From Verrucolacustris sp044348085 (GTDB lineage: Bacteria; Verrucomicrobiota; Verrucomicrobiia; Methylacidiphilales; Verrucolacustridaceae), in assembly GCA_044348085.1 (NCBI GenBank), contig JBIKTM010000007.1:1-64000 (forward strand): 64,000 nucleotides of DNA. The letters run 5' to 3'. The notes beneath the pieces are model-generated. The model was not told the DNA's origin, made no database searches, and saw nothing but the letters and a program-made list of their open reading frames with translations. A program made the position numbers and the translations under genes. Below, piece by piece: positions 52,177-60,041 of the stretch (position 1 is its first letter; each line of letters begins with the position of its first letter).

Positions 52177-53625
52177 TTAACGAGAAGTTTCTGGAGGGAG
52201 AACAAGCAGAACGGGGCCGGGGGTGATTCGCCACCAGTTTCCTGTGGAGGACCGTTCGGAGGGAGTGGTGAAGTTGTACTGGTCGAGCCGAAGGCGGAGG
52301 TAATCGTTTTCAGAGGAGTGGGGCTGCGAGGGTAGAAGACTCCAGACTTCTGGGTCGCCTTTTTGGAGTTTTTTGAGGAAAGGAGTGAACCAACCTGGGA
52401 GTTGGCCGCGTTCAGCGGATAGGGCGGCGAACCACATTTGCCAGTCGAGTCGGGGTTGGAAGGGGGCGATTTGGGGAGGGAGACGATCGGGCGGGCCTGC
52501 TTTGTAGGAAAACTGGATGGGCTGCCACTGGATTCCGTCGGAACTGCGTTCGAGTATGAGTTCGGGGCGACGGGTGGTCATAACGGCGAAGAGTCCGTAG
52601 CCGGAGGTGAGATGCCAGGGGGCGAAAGAATTTTGCCATGTGGATTGGGAGGCGCGGGGGAGAAGTTGCAGAGTGGAAAGAAGGATGGGGATAGCGAGCG
52701 AGAGTTGGAGGAGGGCGGCGAGGGAGGCGAGGTGGCGCCAAGGAACGGGGGTCCACGGAAGAGGAACTGTTTTGGGAAGAAGGGAGGTGGAAAAGAAGCG
52801 GTTATCGATAAGAGTGAGACAGAGGGCGATGGTGAGGAGGTTAAAGAAGGCGTAGTTGCCGGTGAGGGCGATGAGGAGCATGAGGGAGAGGAAGCCAAGA
52901 GATGCGGTGAGGCGGACTTTGGGTTGGGTAAAGAGAAGGGTGAAAGGGAGAAGGAGTTCGACGATAAAGGTAAAAATGGTGGAGAGCTTGAGAAGCGGGT
53001 GAGGGAGTTGATGAATGAACCAGGCGAGGGGGTTGGGAATGGGTTGGGTTTCGAAGTGATAGGTCATGGCGGAAAGATCAGTCCAGGTGGGGTCGCCACT
53101 TAGGATTTTGACGATTCCTGAGCTGAAGATGAGACGTGCGAGAAGGAAGGTGAGGGCAAGTCGGATGAGGAGGGGCGGAATATCGAGGCCAGGCGGGCGG
53201 GGGCGAATGCCGGGTTTTTCGAGAAAGATGAGGAGAAAACCAACTTCGAGGAGGAGGGTATCCCACTGGAAGGAGAGGAAAACCTGGCCGATATTTACGA
53301 ACGAGAGCCAACAGAGCCACGGGAGGATGGCGGAGAGGGGTCGAAGCAAGCCGGCGGTGAGGGCGAGGGCGCCAGCGATTCCAAGTAGAGCGATGAGGCG
53401 AAGGGAGAGATCGGAGGAGCCGAAGAACCAAGTGAGGGAGGGAAGTGAGAGTGGGGCGAAGTCTGGGCCGATGAACTCTGTCACGCGGGTGAGGAGGTTT
53501 TCCGCGGGGAGAATACCGTTTGGGCCGAGGAGTCCTGGGATTTGGGGTAGAAGGGAGAGGAAAGCGCAGAGGTAGGCCAGACCGGTGATCCGAGCGAAGA
53601 TCCAGAAGCCAAGGGAGTAGTTCAT
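52177..53625 (-). CDS. Lipase-maturation-factor (LMF1) family membrane protein
   Basis: 482 residues, about eight membrane helices followed by a soluble C-terminal part. Seen: ILPAENLLTRV, NIGQVFLSFQWDTLLLEVGFL, SSGIVKILSGDPTWTDLSAMTYHFETQP, PLAWFIHQLP, and in the tail QMWFAALS. In animals LMF1 folds lipases in the ER. Bacterial relatives are of unknown role, perhaps helping exported enzymes. It ends 30 bases from the L,D-transpeptidase start on the same strand, so they may share a transcript. Confidence 0.85.
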   Translation of the reverse strand: MNYSLGFWIFARITGLAYLCAFLSLLPQIPGLLGPNGILPAENLLTRVTEFIGPDFAPLSLPSLTWFFGSSDLSLRLIALLGIAGALALTAGLLRPLSAILPWLCWLSFVNIGQVFLSFQWDTLLLEVGFLLIFLEKPGIRPRPPGLDIPPLLIRLALTFLLARLIFSSGIVKILSGDPTWTDLSAMTYHFETQPIPNPLAWFIHQLPHPLLKLSTIFTFIVELLLPFTLLFTQPKVRLTASLGFLSLMLLIALTGNYAFFNLLTIALCLTLIDNRFFSTSLLPKTVPLPWTPVPWRHLASLAALLQLSLAIPILLSTLQLLPRASQSTWQNSFAPWHLTSGYGLFAVMTTRRPELILERSSDGIQWQPIQFSYKAGPPDRLPPQIAPFQPRLDWQMWFAALSAERGQLPGWFTPFLKKLQKGDPEVWSLLPSQPHSSENDYLRLRLDQYNFTTPSERSSTGNWWRITPGPVLLVLPPETSR

Positions 53626-53758
53626 AGAGTGAGTAGCTGGATTTGATTGTCCTACAATCCCGGGAAAGTGGGATGATTTTTATGCTGGTGGGAATCGGGG
53701 GAGTAAAAAAATTAAAAAAAGACCGAACCCTTTTTTGTTGGCAGCAGTTTAATCCTGT

Positions 53759-54211
53759 ATGAAGACAACCACACAAGACACACGATGGAAATCACAAGAT
53801 CGCAACGCTGGAAGCTCTCCCCGCGGGGGGCCTTCGGCTCAAGAGGAGAGAAAGGGGCCGGACTTGTCTGACCGTTTGCTCTCCTTCACCTCCAACCTAC
53901 TGGGGTTGGCAGGAAGCCTGCCTGAAGATCGGGCGGCTGGGCATCTGGCGGAGGAACTTCTTCGCTCGGGCACAGCAGCTTACTTCCGGCATGGGGAGGC
54001 GGAGGGATCGCCCTCGGCAAAGGAGTTTGCGGAAAAGTTCCGCGCTTGCTTAGCCGAGTTGCGTGTTTCCCGACGCGCACTCCAGCTCTTGGCTAAGGCG
54101 GGACTGCCCTGTGATGGGCAGGCGGTGAGAACGGCGTTGGAGGAGGTGGATATTCTCATTCGCATCTTCTTTTCCAGTATCCGGACTCTGGAAAATAAAG
54201 CAGCCGCCTGA
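53759..54211 (+). CDS. Four-helix-bundle protein (IVP type)
   Basis: 150 residues. A disordered, charged N-terminus (about 1-36) precedes helices: LSDRLLSFTSNLLGLAGSLP, RAAGHLAEELLRSGTAAY, AKEFAEKFRACLAELRVSRRALQLLA, and a final helix ILIRIFFSSIRTLENK. LLRSGT and the ELRxSRRALQLL block are typical of the family first found as 23S rRNA intervening-sequence proteins. No rRNA or reverse transcriptase is nearby, so the role is unknown. Confidence 0.8.
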   Translation: MKTTTQDTRWKSQDRNAGSSPRGGPSAQEERKGPDLSDRLLSFTSNLLGLAGSLPEDRAAGHLAEELLRSGTAAYFRHGEAEGSPSAKEFAEKFRACLAELRVSRRALQLLAKAGLPCDGQAVRTALEEVDILIRIFFSSIRTLENKAAA

Positions 54212-54275
54212 GGAACGGCTGCGCTGGGGCGCGGCCGATCCGGATCCCCTGATGAAGGGGAAGAGCCGGATCGGC
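54201..54275. other. Two strong stem-loops before the E2 gene
   Basis: First, CAGCCG/CGGCTG at 54201-54221, which includes the stop codon of the IVP-type gene. Second, GCCGATCCGG/CCGGATCGGC (54234-54243 with 54266-54275), a perfect 10-bp outer stem enclosing an inner CCCCT/AGGGG stem with a GATGA loop. No T run follows. It could end transcription of the upstream gene or be a structured leader of the E2 gene. Confidence 0.4.
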
Positions 54276-54328
54276 TGCCCTCGGCATTGTTCGCCCAACC
54301 CGAGGTGGGTATTGTTGGTGGGAAGACT

Positions 54329-55540
54329 ATGGGACAGTTCGCCATCTCTATGCCTCAGTTAGGGGAGTCGATCGCCGAGGCGACTTTATTGCGACTCAAG
54401 GTAAAGCCAGGCGAAACGGTTGAAGCGGATCAGGAGGTGGCAGAGGTTGAGACGAGTAAAGCAGTCATGAGTGTAACGACGAGCTACGGGGGTGTCTGGA
54501 AAGAGTGGAAAGCTAAGGAGGGGCAAAGTTATCCCGTGGGAACTGTTTTGGGTTACGTGGAGGTGGCGGGCCGGGAAGAGTCGAAAGGAATTAAAAAGAG
54601 CCCAGATGGAGGCCGGAAGGTTCAACCGAAAGAAAAAGAGGGTAAAAAGAAAATTCACTCGAATGGAGAAAATGGAAATGGAAAGGGAGTATTGCCGACT
54701 ATCCAGGGGTTACCCGTCCCTGCACGTGCGGCAGGGGCCAGTTATCTATCGCCCCGAATGAAGGCGCGAATTGAGGAGTTGGGGTTGCATGCGGCGGATT
54801 TAGCGGGTTTAGCGCCAAGCGGAGCTAAGGGGAGAGTGACGATTGAGGATTTTGAAAGGTTCATGTTGGATTTAGAGAAACAGAAACTGACTCCTGCCTC
54901 CTCAATGCGGGTAGCGGTGGCAGATGCGATGCGAAGAAGCTGGTTACGTCCCTTGGCCACGGTTGGAAGAACGGCGGGAATGGATGCTTTGCTGGCTCAT
55001 CGAAAAAAACACCCTGCAAAACCGGGGCCTACTCTGTACGCCGTGCGGGCGCTAGGAATTGCTTTAGCGGAGAACAGTTTGCCTGCGGGGCGGTTGGTGG
55101 GCAGTCGGATCGTGCATCCAGGGTCGATCGACATTGCCTTTGCTGTTGAAGCGGAGGATGGGGTTCTCGTTCCTGTCCTTCGGAGAGTGAATGAAACAGA
55201 CTTAAACACGCTGGCGGCGCTTTATGCTGAAAGAATGAAGCAGGCGAAGGAGCGTAAAATTCCGGCTGAGGGGTTGGGAGGGTCTGTAGCAGTGGTGACA
55301 AACTACGGAACGTTCGGTTTGGATTGGGCGACTCCGATTCCGTTGCCCGAGCAAAGTTTGGTCTTGGGTTTGGGGGCGGGAAAGAAAGTTCCTGAGTGGG
55401 ATGAGAAGACACAATCGTTTCAGCCCAAGACTGTGGCACCTTTGACGTTAAGTTTTGATCATCGGGTGATCGACGGTGGGGCGGCAGGGCGACTTTTGGC
55501 CCGCGTGGCCGAGTTACTGGAGAGTCCGGAAAAACTTTAA
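54329..55540 (+). CDS. Lone 2-oxoacid dehydrogenase E2 acyltransferase
   Basis: 403 residues. Lipoyl domain with modified K44 in VETSKAVMS, a Lys/Gly-rich linker (about 84-125), a peripheral subunit-binding domain (about 140-178, SPRMKARIEELGLHAADLAG), then the catalytic domain with DHRVIDGGAA near the end. Length and order match PDH or branched-chain E2. The E1 and E3 genes are not adjacent, so it is isolated from its complex. Start at the ATG at 54329, which begins the lipoyl domain. Convergent with the crtI-like gene, with a 4-base overlap of stops. Confidence 0.9.
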   Translation: MGQFAISMPQLGESIAEATLLRLKVKPGETVEADQEVAEVETSKAVMSVTTSYGGVWKEWKAKEGQSYPVGTVLGYVEVAGREESKGIKKSPDGGRKVQPKEKEGKKKIHSNGENGNGKGVLPTIQGLPVPARAAGASYLSPRMKARIEELGLHAADLAGLAPSGAKGRVTIEDFERFMLDLEKQKLTPASSMRVAVADAMRRSWLRPLATVGRTAGMDALLAHRKKHPAKPGPTLYAVRALGIALAENSLPAGRLVGSRIVHPGSIDIAFAVEAEDGVLVPVLRRVNETDLNTLAALYAERMKQAKERKIPAEGLGGSVAVVTNYGTFGLDWATPIPLPEQSLVLGLGAGKKVPEWDEKTQSFQPKTVAPLTLSFDHRVIDGGAAGRLLARVAELLESPEKL

Positions 55541-56988
55541 GACGATCGATTCGCCAAGCGAACGGCTATTTCGGCGGATAGAAGAACGAGGGGTAGACCT
55601 CCTCCAGGATGAGTGGTTCCTCCCACAAAGTATAGATTTGGAATGAGGGTGGAGTGGATGGGGGGACGTAGAAACGAACTTTTCATTCCGTGGGAGGCCC
55701 AGCCGTACAGGGAACCCCCTACGACTCCATCGCGGGACTCAAAATCTGCGGGTGAGATTGTCTCTTGATGGACGATTTTGTCCTTTAGCCCTGGCAAAAA
55801 CTTTTGATCTAAAATCCGAATGATTTGATCGGCATATTTTGGAGACTCCTTGGTCCAATCGATTGTGGTGGTGTTGGCGGGTGCATTGACGAGGAGGAAG
55901 TAGTTATCGTGTTCAGGGGGTGCGGAAGCGGGGTCAGTTATAGAACTAAGGCAAAGATAAATGGTGGGGTTTTCCGCAGGTCGTTTCTCCCGAAACATCT
56001 GTTGGAACTCCAGAGGGTAGTTGTCGGAGAAGAAGATGTTGTGGTGGGCTAGGGATGGATCTTTTCCTTTTACTCCTAAAAGAACAACGAATCCGGATAT
56101 TGCTCGATCAGGTTTGGCCATCTTCGATGCCACTTGCGCAGATTGAGGGTGTTGAATCAGTTTTTGATAGGCAGCTAAAACGTCCCCGTTATGGAAAAGG
56201 AGGTCGGCTTGAATTTTCTTACCCGATGCAAGTGTGACTCCGGAAGCGTCGATCGAGTGAACTGGTGCTGAGGTCTGAATTTCGACTCCATGTTTCTGAG
56301 CCAGCTGAACAAGAGTATCCGCAAGTCGGCGAATTCCGCCTCGTATGTACCATCCCCCGTAGTGTGCCTGAACGTAGGGAATTACGGCAAAGGTAGCGGG
56401 GGTAAGTTCGGGATCGCTTCCGTTATAAGTGGCAAACCTCTGAAGGAACTGCTGGAGGTGGGTATCGGAGTAGAAGTGGCGTGAGGCAGAGGCAAGGGAG
56501 CGAAAGGGGCTCATGGCGGGAAGAAACCGGAGTAGTGGTAGAAGGGTAGGATTGAGGACTTTTTTCCAAATTTCGGATGGATCACTTTCAAGGAACGCGG
56601 GGGCTGAAAGTTTGTAGAGCCCTTCAGCATAGCGGAGTAGACGGGCCGAGTCGGGGCGGGACCAGAAAAACTCGTTTTCATCAAACTGGTAGCCATCGGC
56701 CCAGCGATAGCGACAGGTGGGTGAGAGAGGTTCGAGAGTGAGGTGTTCCTCCCTTTTTTCGCCCAAATCGTCAAAGAGGCGGTCAAGGATTTGGGGCATG
56801 GTGAAGAGGGAGGGGCCAAGGTCCCATCGAAACCCGTTGACCCTTCGTTCAGAGACTTTACCGCCTAAAGAGTCGTTTTTTTCCAACAGAACCACATGGG
56901 CGCCTGCTTTTCGAAGTCGTAGAGCGGTGGCGAGGCCGCCAATGCCCCCGCCAATCACCACGGCACGTTTTCCGGAAAGCCGATTCAT
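55537..56988 (-). CDS. Phytoene-desaturase-like FAD oxidoreductase
   Basis: 483 residues. N-terminal dinucleotide fold RAVVIGGGIGGLATALRLRKAG, then NGFRWDLGPSLFTMPQILD, YGGWYIRGGIRRLADTLV, and a C-terminal FVGGTTHPGGGLPLVLLSAE. CrtI-type enzymes desaturate or isomerise carotenoid precursors. The exact product cannot be told from sequence. It starts at an ATG overlapping the Nudix stop (ATGA); an upstream in-frame ATG 18 bases earlier is possible. Pigment or squalene-type isoprenoid metabolism is likely. Confidence 0.85.
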   Translation of the reverse strand: MNRLSGKRAVVIGGGIGGLATALRLRKAGAHVVLLEKNDSLGGKVSERRVNGFRWDLGPSLFTMPQILDRLFDDLGEKREEHLTLEPLSPTCRYRWADGYQFDENEFFWSRPDSARLLRYAEGLYKLSAPAFLESDPSEIWKKVLNPTLLPLLRFLPAMSPFRSLASASRHFYSDTHLQQFLQRFATYNGSDPELTPATFAVIPYVQAHYGGWYIRGGIRRLADTLVQLAQKHGVEIQTSAPVHSIDASGVTLASGKKIQADLLFHNGDVLAAYQKLIQHPQSAQVASKMAKPDRAISGFVVLLGVKGKDPSLAHHNIFFSDNYPLEFQQMFREKRPAENPTIYLCLSSITDPASAPPEHDNYFLLVNAPANTTTIDWTKESPKYADQIIRILDQKFLPGLKDKIVHQETISPADFESRDGVVGGSLYGWASHGMKSSFLRPPIHSTLIPNLYFVGGTTHPGGGLPLVLLSAEIAVRLANRSS

Positions 56989-57494
56989 CGGGGGCGTTGA
57001 TTCCACAGTAATCGAAGGCAGGAGGAGAACGTCGAAGGTTGATCCCGTAGCATCTGATCAATTTGAGTAGGGAAAAACCAATCCAAGCTGGCGACTTCAT
57101 GAGGATCGGGTTGAAAGGGGCCTGGGTGAACCGCTTGGTAGAGCCAAACGAACTCTTGATCAGTCTCTTGGGACGCGGGGAACTGTTTCACCTTCTTAAA
57201 ATCTTTGCAGGTAGAAGCAGGAACACCAATCTCCTCGGGAATTTCGCGATGCATGGCGTTGTCATAATCCTCTTGGGAATTCACGTGGCCACTGACACTA
57301 GAAGTCCAACGTCCGGGCTCTCTATCCTTCCTGAGGGATCTTTTTTGAAGAAGGAGACGACCGTCTGGATGAAAGATCCAAAGATGTACGGCTCGATGAA
57401 GTAAACCTCTGGCATGGATCTCAGATCGGGTAGCCATCCCGATGACGCGATCGTTGCTATCGACGATATCAAAGATCTCTTCGGGTGGATTCAT
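56985..57494 (-). CDS. Nudix hydrolase (YfcD/IPP-isomerase-like)
   Basis: 169 residues with a complete Nudix box: G93-x5-E-x7-REIPEEIGV, in GHVNSQEDYDNAMHREI. The N-terminus (DIVDSNDRVIGMATRSEIH, then HRAVHLWIF, LLLQKRS) is shared by YfcD-like hydrolases and type I IPP isomerases. Next to a crtI-like gene, isopentenyl-diphosphate isomerase activity is attractive, but the WxxSxxGH region fits YfcD better. Overlaps the rsmA 3' end by 26 bases. Confidence 0.8.
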   Translation of the reverse strand: MNPPEEIFDIVDSNDRVIGMATRSEIHARGLLHRAVHLWIFHPDGRLLLQKRSLRKDREPGRWTSSVSGHVNSQEDYDNAMHREIPEEIGVPASTCKDFKKVKQFPASQETDQEFVWLYQAVHPGPFQPDPHEVASLDWFFPTQIDQMLRDQPSTFSSCLRLLWNQRPR

Positions 57495-58233
57495 AAAGGT
57501 CGCGCCATTGAGAGGGGTCGAGTTCCTCGGCCCGAAGGTCGAGGTTCACGGGAAGTAATCCTTTCAGCTTTTTCCTTCTTTGAGAAAACCCCTTTTTGAT
57601 GAATGCGTAGAAGGGGGCAAGATTGGTCGAAAGGGTGGGATGTCGAGTGAGACGTAGAACGGCAGAGTCAACTTGAGGGCGGGGGTAAAAAACTTCGGGT
57701 GGCAGATTGCGAATTTTTTCGATCGAAAAAACGGATTGAAGAAGAACGGAGACAGCCCCGTATGCGCTGGTGCGCGGAAGAGCACAGTACCGATCCGCCA
57801 CCTCCTTCTGCAGGGTGACGACAATGGTGGCTGGAGGTGGGGATCGTAATGCGAGTTGGACAAGAAGCGGTGTCGAGATTGAGTAGGGAAGATTCCCGCA
57901 AACCAGAGAGCGGGGGGGATGAGAGGGTAGGGTTTTTAGGGCATCCCCCTCGATCAAACGAAATCGTGGTTCGTCTTTAAACTCTTCGCGAAGCCAAGTG
58001 ATGAGGCCTTGGTCGATCTCGAAAGCCTCCACGGAGTGTCCCAGCGTTAGAAGAGCTCGCGTTAGGGCGCCGAGACCAGGCCCGACCTCTTGAATGGGTT
58101 CTGTTTTGGTTTTTGGGAGGGCATGAGCGATGACTGTCGCCAAGGCGGGCTCAGCTAGGAAATTTTGTCCGAGTTGCCGAAGGGGGCGAAGGCCGCGGGT
58201 GGCCAGAATTTCGCGGATCTGAGTTGTGTTCAG
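57469..58233 (-). CDS. rsmA: 16S rRNA (adenine1518/1519) dimethyltransferase RsmA/KsgA
   Basis: 254 residues if started at the CTG at 58233. Methylates two adjacent adenines late in 30S assembly. SAM motif EVGPGLGALTRALL, catalytic NLPYSISTPLL, and C-terminal FSQRRKKLKG. The frame runs back to an ATG at 58320, but that would overlap the upstream gene by 90 bases and add sequence not seen in the family. Family proteins normally begin 15 to 25 residues before LGQNFL; the CTG, overlapping the previous stop as CTGA, fits exactly. So a CTG start is inferred. Confidence 0.9.
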   Translation of the reverse strand: MNTTQIREILATRGLRPLRQLGQNFLAEPALATVIAHALPKTKTEPIQEVGPGLGALTRALLTLGHSVEAFEIDQGLITWLREEFKDEPRFRLIEGDALKTLPSHPPRSLVCGNLPYSISTPLLVQLALRSPPPATIVVTLQKEVADRYCALPRTSAYGAVSVLLQSVFSIEKIRNLPPEVFYPRPQVDSAVLRLTRHPTLSTNLAPFYAFIKKGFSQRRKKLKGLLPVNLDLRAEELDPSQWRDLYESTRRDL

Positions 58234-59408
58234 AGCTGGCGACTCAAAATGGCGTGAAGTTCGCCGGGGTTCATGATGCCAGAAATCTTTTCCGACCCGC
58301 GCCCAAAGGCGATGACCCAACCAAAGCCGGCCGAAGGTGATGCGGCACGGCCTGTGGTGTAGGCGGTAGGATCGGAGCCTTTTTTACCTGGTCCATTGTG
58401 CCAAGAGAGAGGAGAGAGTCGGCGAGAGCCGCTGGTTTTTTCTTTTGGTTTCTCAAGAAACTGAAATCCGCCAATGGCATAGGGACAGTAGACCAGAATC
58501 AGGGTATTTTTTCCTGCATATTTTCTTGCGGTTTCCACCGCCCGATCGAGTTCATGAAGTTGTCTGACTGCAAGTTCAGCCTGATTTTGACCCGCTGCGG
58601 CAGCCACGAGGGGATGATCTACCACGAGAAAGTATCCGAGTAAGTTATAGGCCAACGTTTCAATCGAGCGACGGACAAGGTCGGCAAGCTGGATTGTGCC
58701 TGCTTCTCCTCCTGCAGTGGCAAGTGGGAGGGAGTCCGAGGCGACAAGGCCGAGAAGTCGGCGTGTATTCCAAGCTGGGAAACTTTCAAGCCCCGCACGG
58801 TCGAAGACCAGGGTGTAGTCGAGTTTTTCGGCCTCTTTTTCAAGGTCACGACGACCTGCCTTTTTTTCTGAAGTGAAAATCTCACGCCCTCCACCAAGGA
58901 TGAGATCGATGCGTGTGGTATCGAGAAGCTGTTGCGCAACCGTTCCAGAGACCGAAGCATCGGGTTGGTGGGAGTAGAATGCAGCAACTCCAGGCGAGGT
59001 GATGGGGCCTGAGGATACGATTCCGACTGCACGGCCACGTCGTTGAGCTTCGTAAAGAAGAGTGTCGGCAGGTTTTCCATCATATCTAAGGCTTAAGCGC
59101 CCTGCAGGGCTTGATTGGCCTGTGGCAAGAAAGGAGGCGAGAGCGGCGGCGTCGCCCGTAAGTTGATCGGAGGATTGGCTTTCTACAAATGCCATACCGT
59201 CTGCGCGGTCTAAACCTGCAAGCGTGCGATTAGGATCGCGGGCTTGGGCTAAGGCGAGAAGTTCGGAGCTGGCGCCAGGAACAAAAAAGACAATTACGCT
59301 ATGGGTGCGGGCTCGAACGAAGTAGCGGACGTAGCTGTAGGAGAAGCCAACGAAGGCGAGCAAGATGCTCAAGGCGATCAGTTGAGGTCTCCAACGTTTT
59401 GTGCCCAT
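58230..59408 (-). CDS. Membrane-anchored alkaline-phosphatase-fold protein, likely inactive
   Basis: 392 residues, anchored by a helix at about 10-27. Alkaline phosphatase order is recognisable, but every catalytic position I can align is changed: the first metal site GDGM is PGAS (44-47), the nucleophile motif DSA is D86-A87-A88 in LTGDAAALAS, and the metal motif TADHETGG is VYCPYAIGGF. The body (SVSGTVAQQLL, TRIDLILGGGREIF, RKYAGKNTLILVY) still fits. A pseudoenzyme with a binding or regulatory role is inferred. It sits 39 bases after the HD gene and overlaps rsmA. Confidence 0.75.
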   Translation of the reverse strand: MGTKRWRPQLIALSILLAFVGFSYSYVRYFVRARTHSVIVFFVPGASSELLALAQARDPNRTLAGLDRADGMAFVESQSSDQLTGDAAALASFLATGQSSPAGRLSLRYDGKPADTLLYEAQRRGRAVGIVSSGPITSPGVAAFYSHQPDASVSGTVAQQLLDTTRIDLILGGGREIFTSEKKAGRRDLEKEAEKLDYTLVFDRAGLESFPAWNTRRLLGLVASDSLPLATAGGEAGTIQLADLVRRSIETLAYNLLGYFLVVDHPLVAAAAGQNQAELAVRQLHELDRAVETARKYAGKNTLILVYCPYAIGGFQFLEKPKEKTSGSRRLSPLSWHNGPGKKGSDPTAYTTGRAASPSAGFGWVIAFGRGSEKISGIMNPGELHAILSRQL

Positions 59409-59447
59409 GGAAATAGTTAAGCAGAACTGGGCCGGCGTGCCATTCCG

Positions 59448-60041
59448 CTACGAGAGAGGTTTGAGGAAGGGTTGGCGTCCAAAAGCTTGTTGGAAGAGGT
59501 CTCCTTTACGCTCGATTCCGAATTGGGCCTCCCCTGTGTCTTTGCCCGTAACATGAATCAGGCAGACTCCTGGGCGAATTTCAAGATCGGCAGGGTGAAG
59601 GCTTTGGCGATGGGAACGATCGAGTGCATCGGCCACGCGAAGGATACCCGCAAGAAAATGAAGGTGATTCTTTTTCGTTTTTGGAAGGTTCACATACCGG
59701 CGGTGGGTTGGGGAGGGAATGCTTTTACGGTGGTAGCGGGCGAGTAGGGCAATGAAATCGGTTTGAGAATGGGGAAGATCTTTCCATCTGTGTTCGCGGA
59801 TGAGTCGGGCAGATTCCTTGTGGTGGGCGCGCTCTTCGGTGGCCGTGGACCAACCGATGTCGTGGAGAAGGGAACCCGCAACCAGAAGCTCGAGCTCCTG
59901 TTTTGAAAGTTGATGAAGGGAGGCGAGTTTTTCAAAAAGGAAAATAGACCATAAGGTGACATGGCGTACGTGCTGAGGTTCTCTCTCAAGTCGCTCCATT
60001 AGGGCTGTGGCTTGGCGGGTGATGGGGGTATTGGGAATCAT
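59448..60041 (-). CDS. HD-domain protein, split partner of Ppx
   Basis: 197 residues. HD-superfamily metal site: HVRHVTLWSIFLFEKL, then the HD pair in SLLHDIGWS, and HHKESARLI, LARYHRKS. Sequence and position match the C-terminal half of long exopolyphosphatases, with the N-terminal half encoded by the overlapping upstream ppx gene. So it likely contributes a regulatory or (p)ppGpp-sensing role. Confidence 0.85.
   Translation of the reverse strand: MIPNTPITRQATALMERLEREPQHVRHVTLWSIFLFEKLASLHQLSKQELELLVAGSLLHDIGWSTATEERAHHKESARLIREHRWKDLPHSQTDFIALLARYHRKSIPSPTHRRYVNLPKTKKNHLHFLAGILRVADALDRSHRQSLHPADLEIRPGVCLIHVTGKDTGEAQFGIERKGDLFQQAFGRQPFLKPLS

Noticed and set aside
52438..53103. Long plus-strand reading frame of 221 codons
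   Set aside because: It lies antisense inside the LMF gene and has a Gly/Glu/Lys-rich, low-complexity composition that mirrors the Leu/Ser/Pro-rich coding strand. No family sequence.
53759..54211. Diversity-generating retroelement accessory protein (Avd-like four-helix bundle)
   Set aside because: No reverse transcriptase, template or variable repeat is in the neighbourhood; a plain IVP-type protein is simpler.
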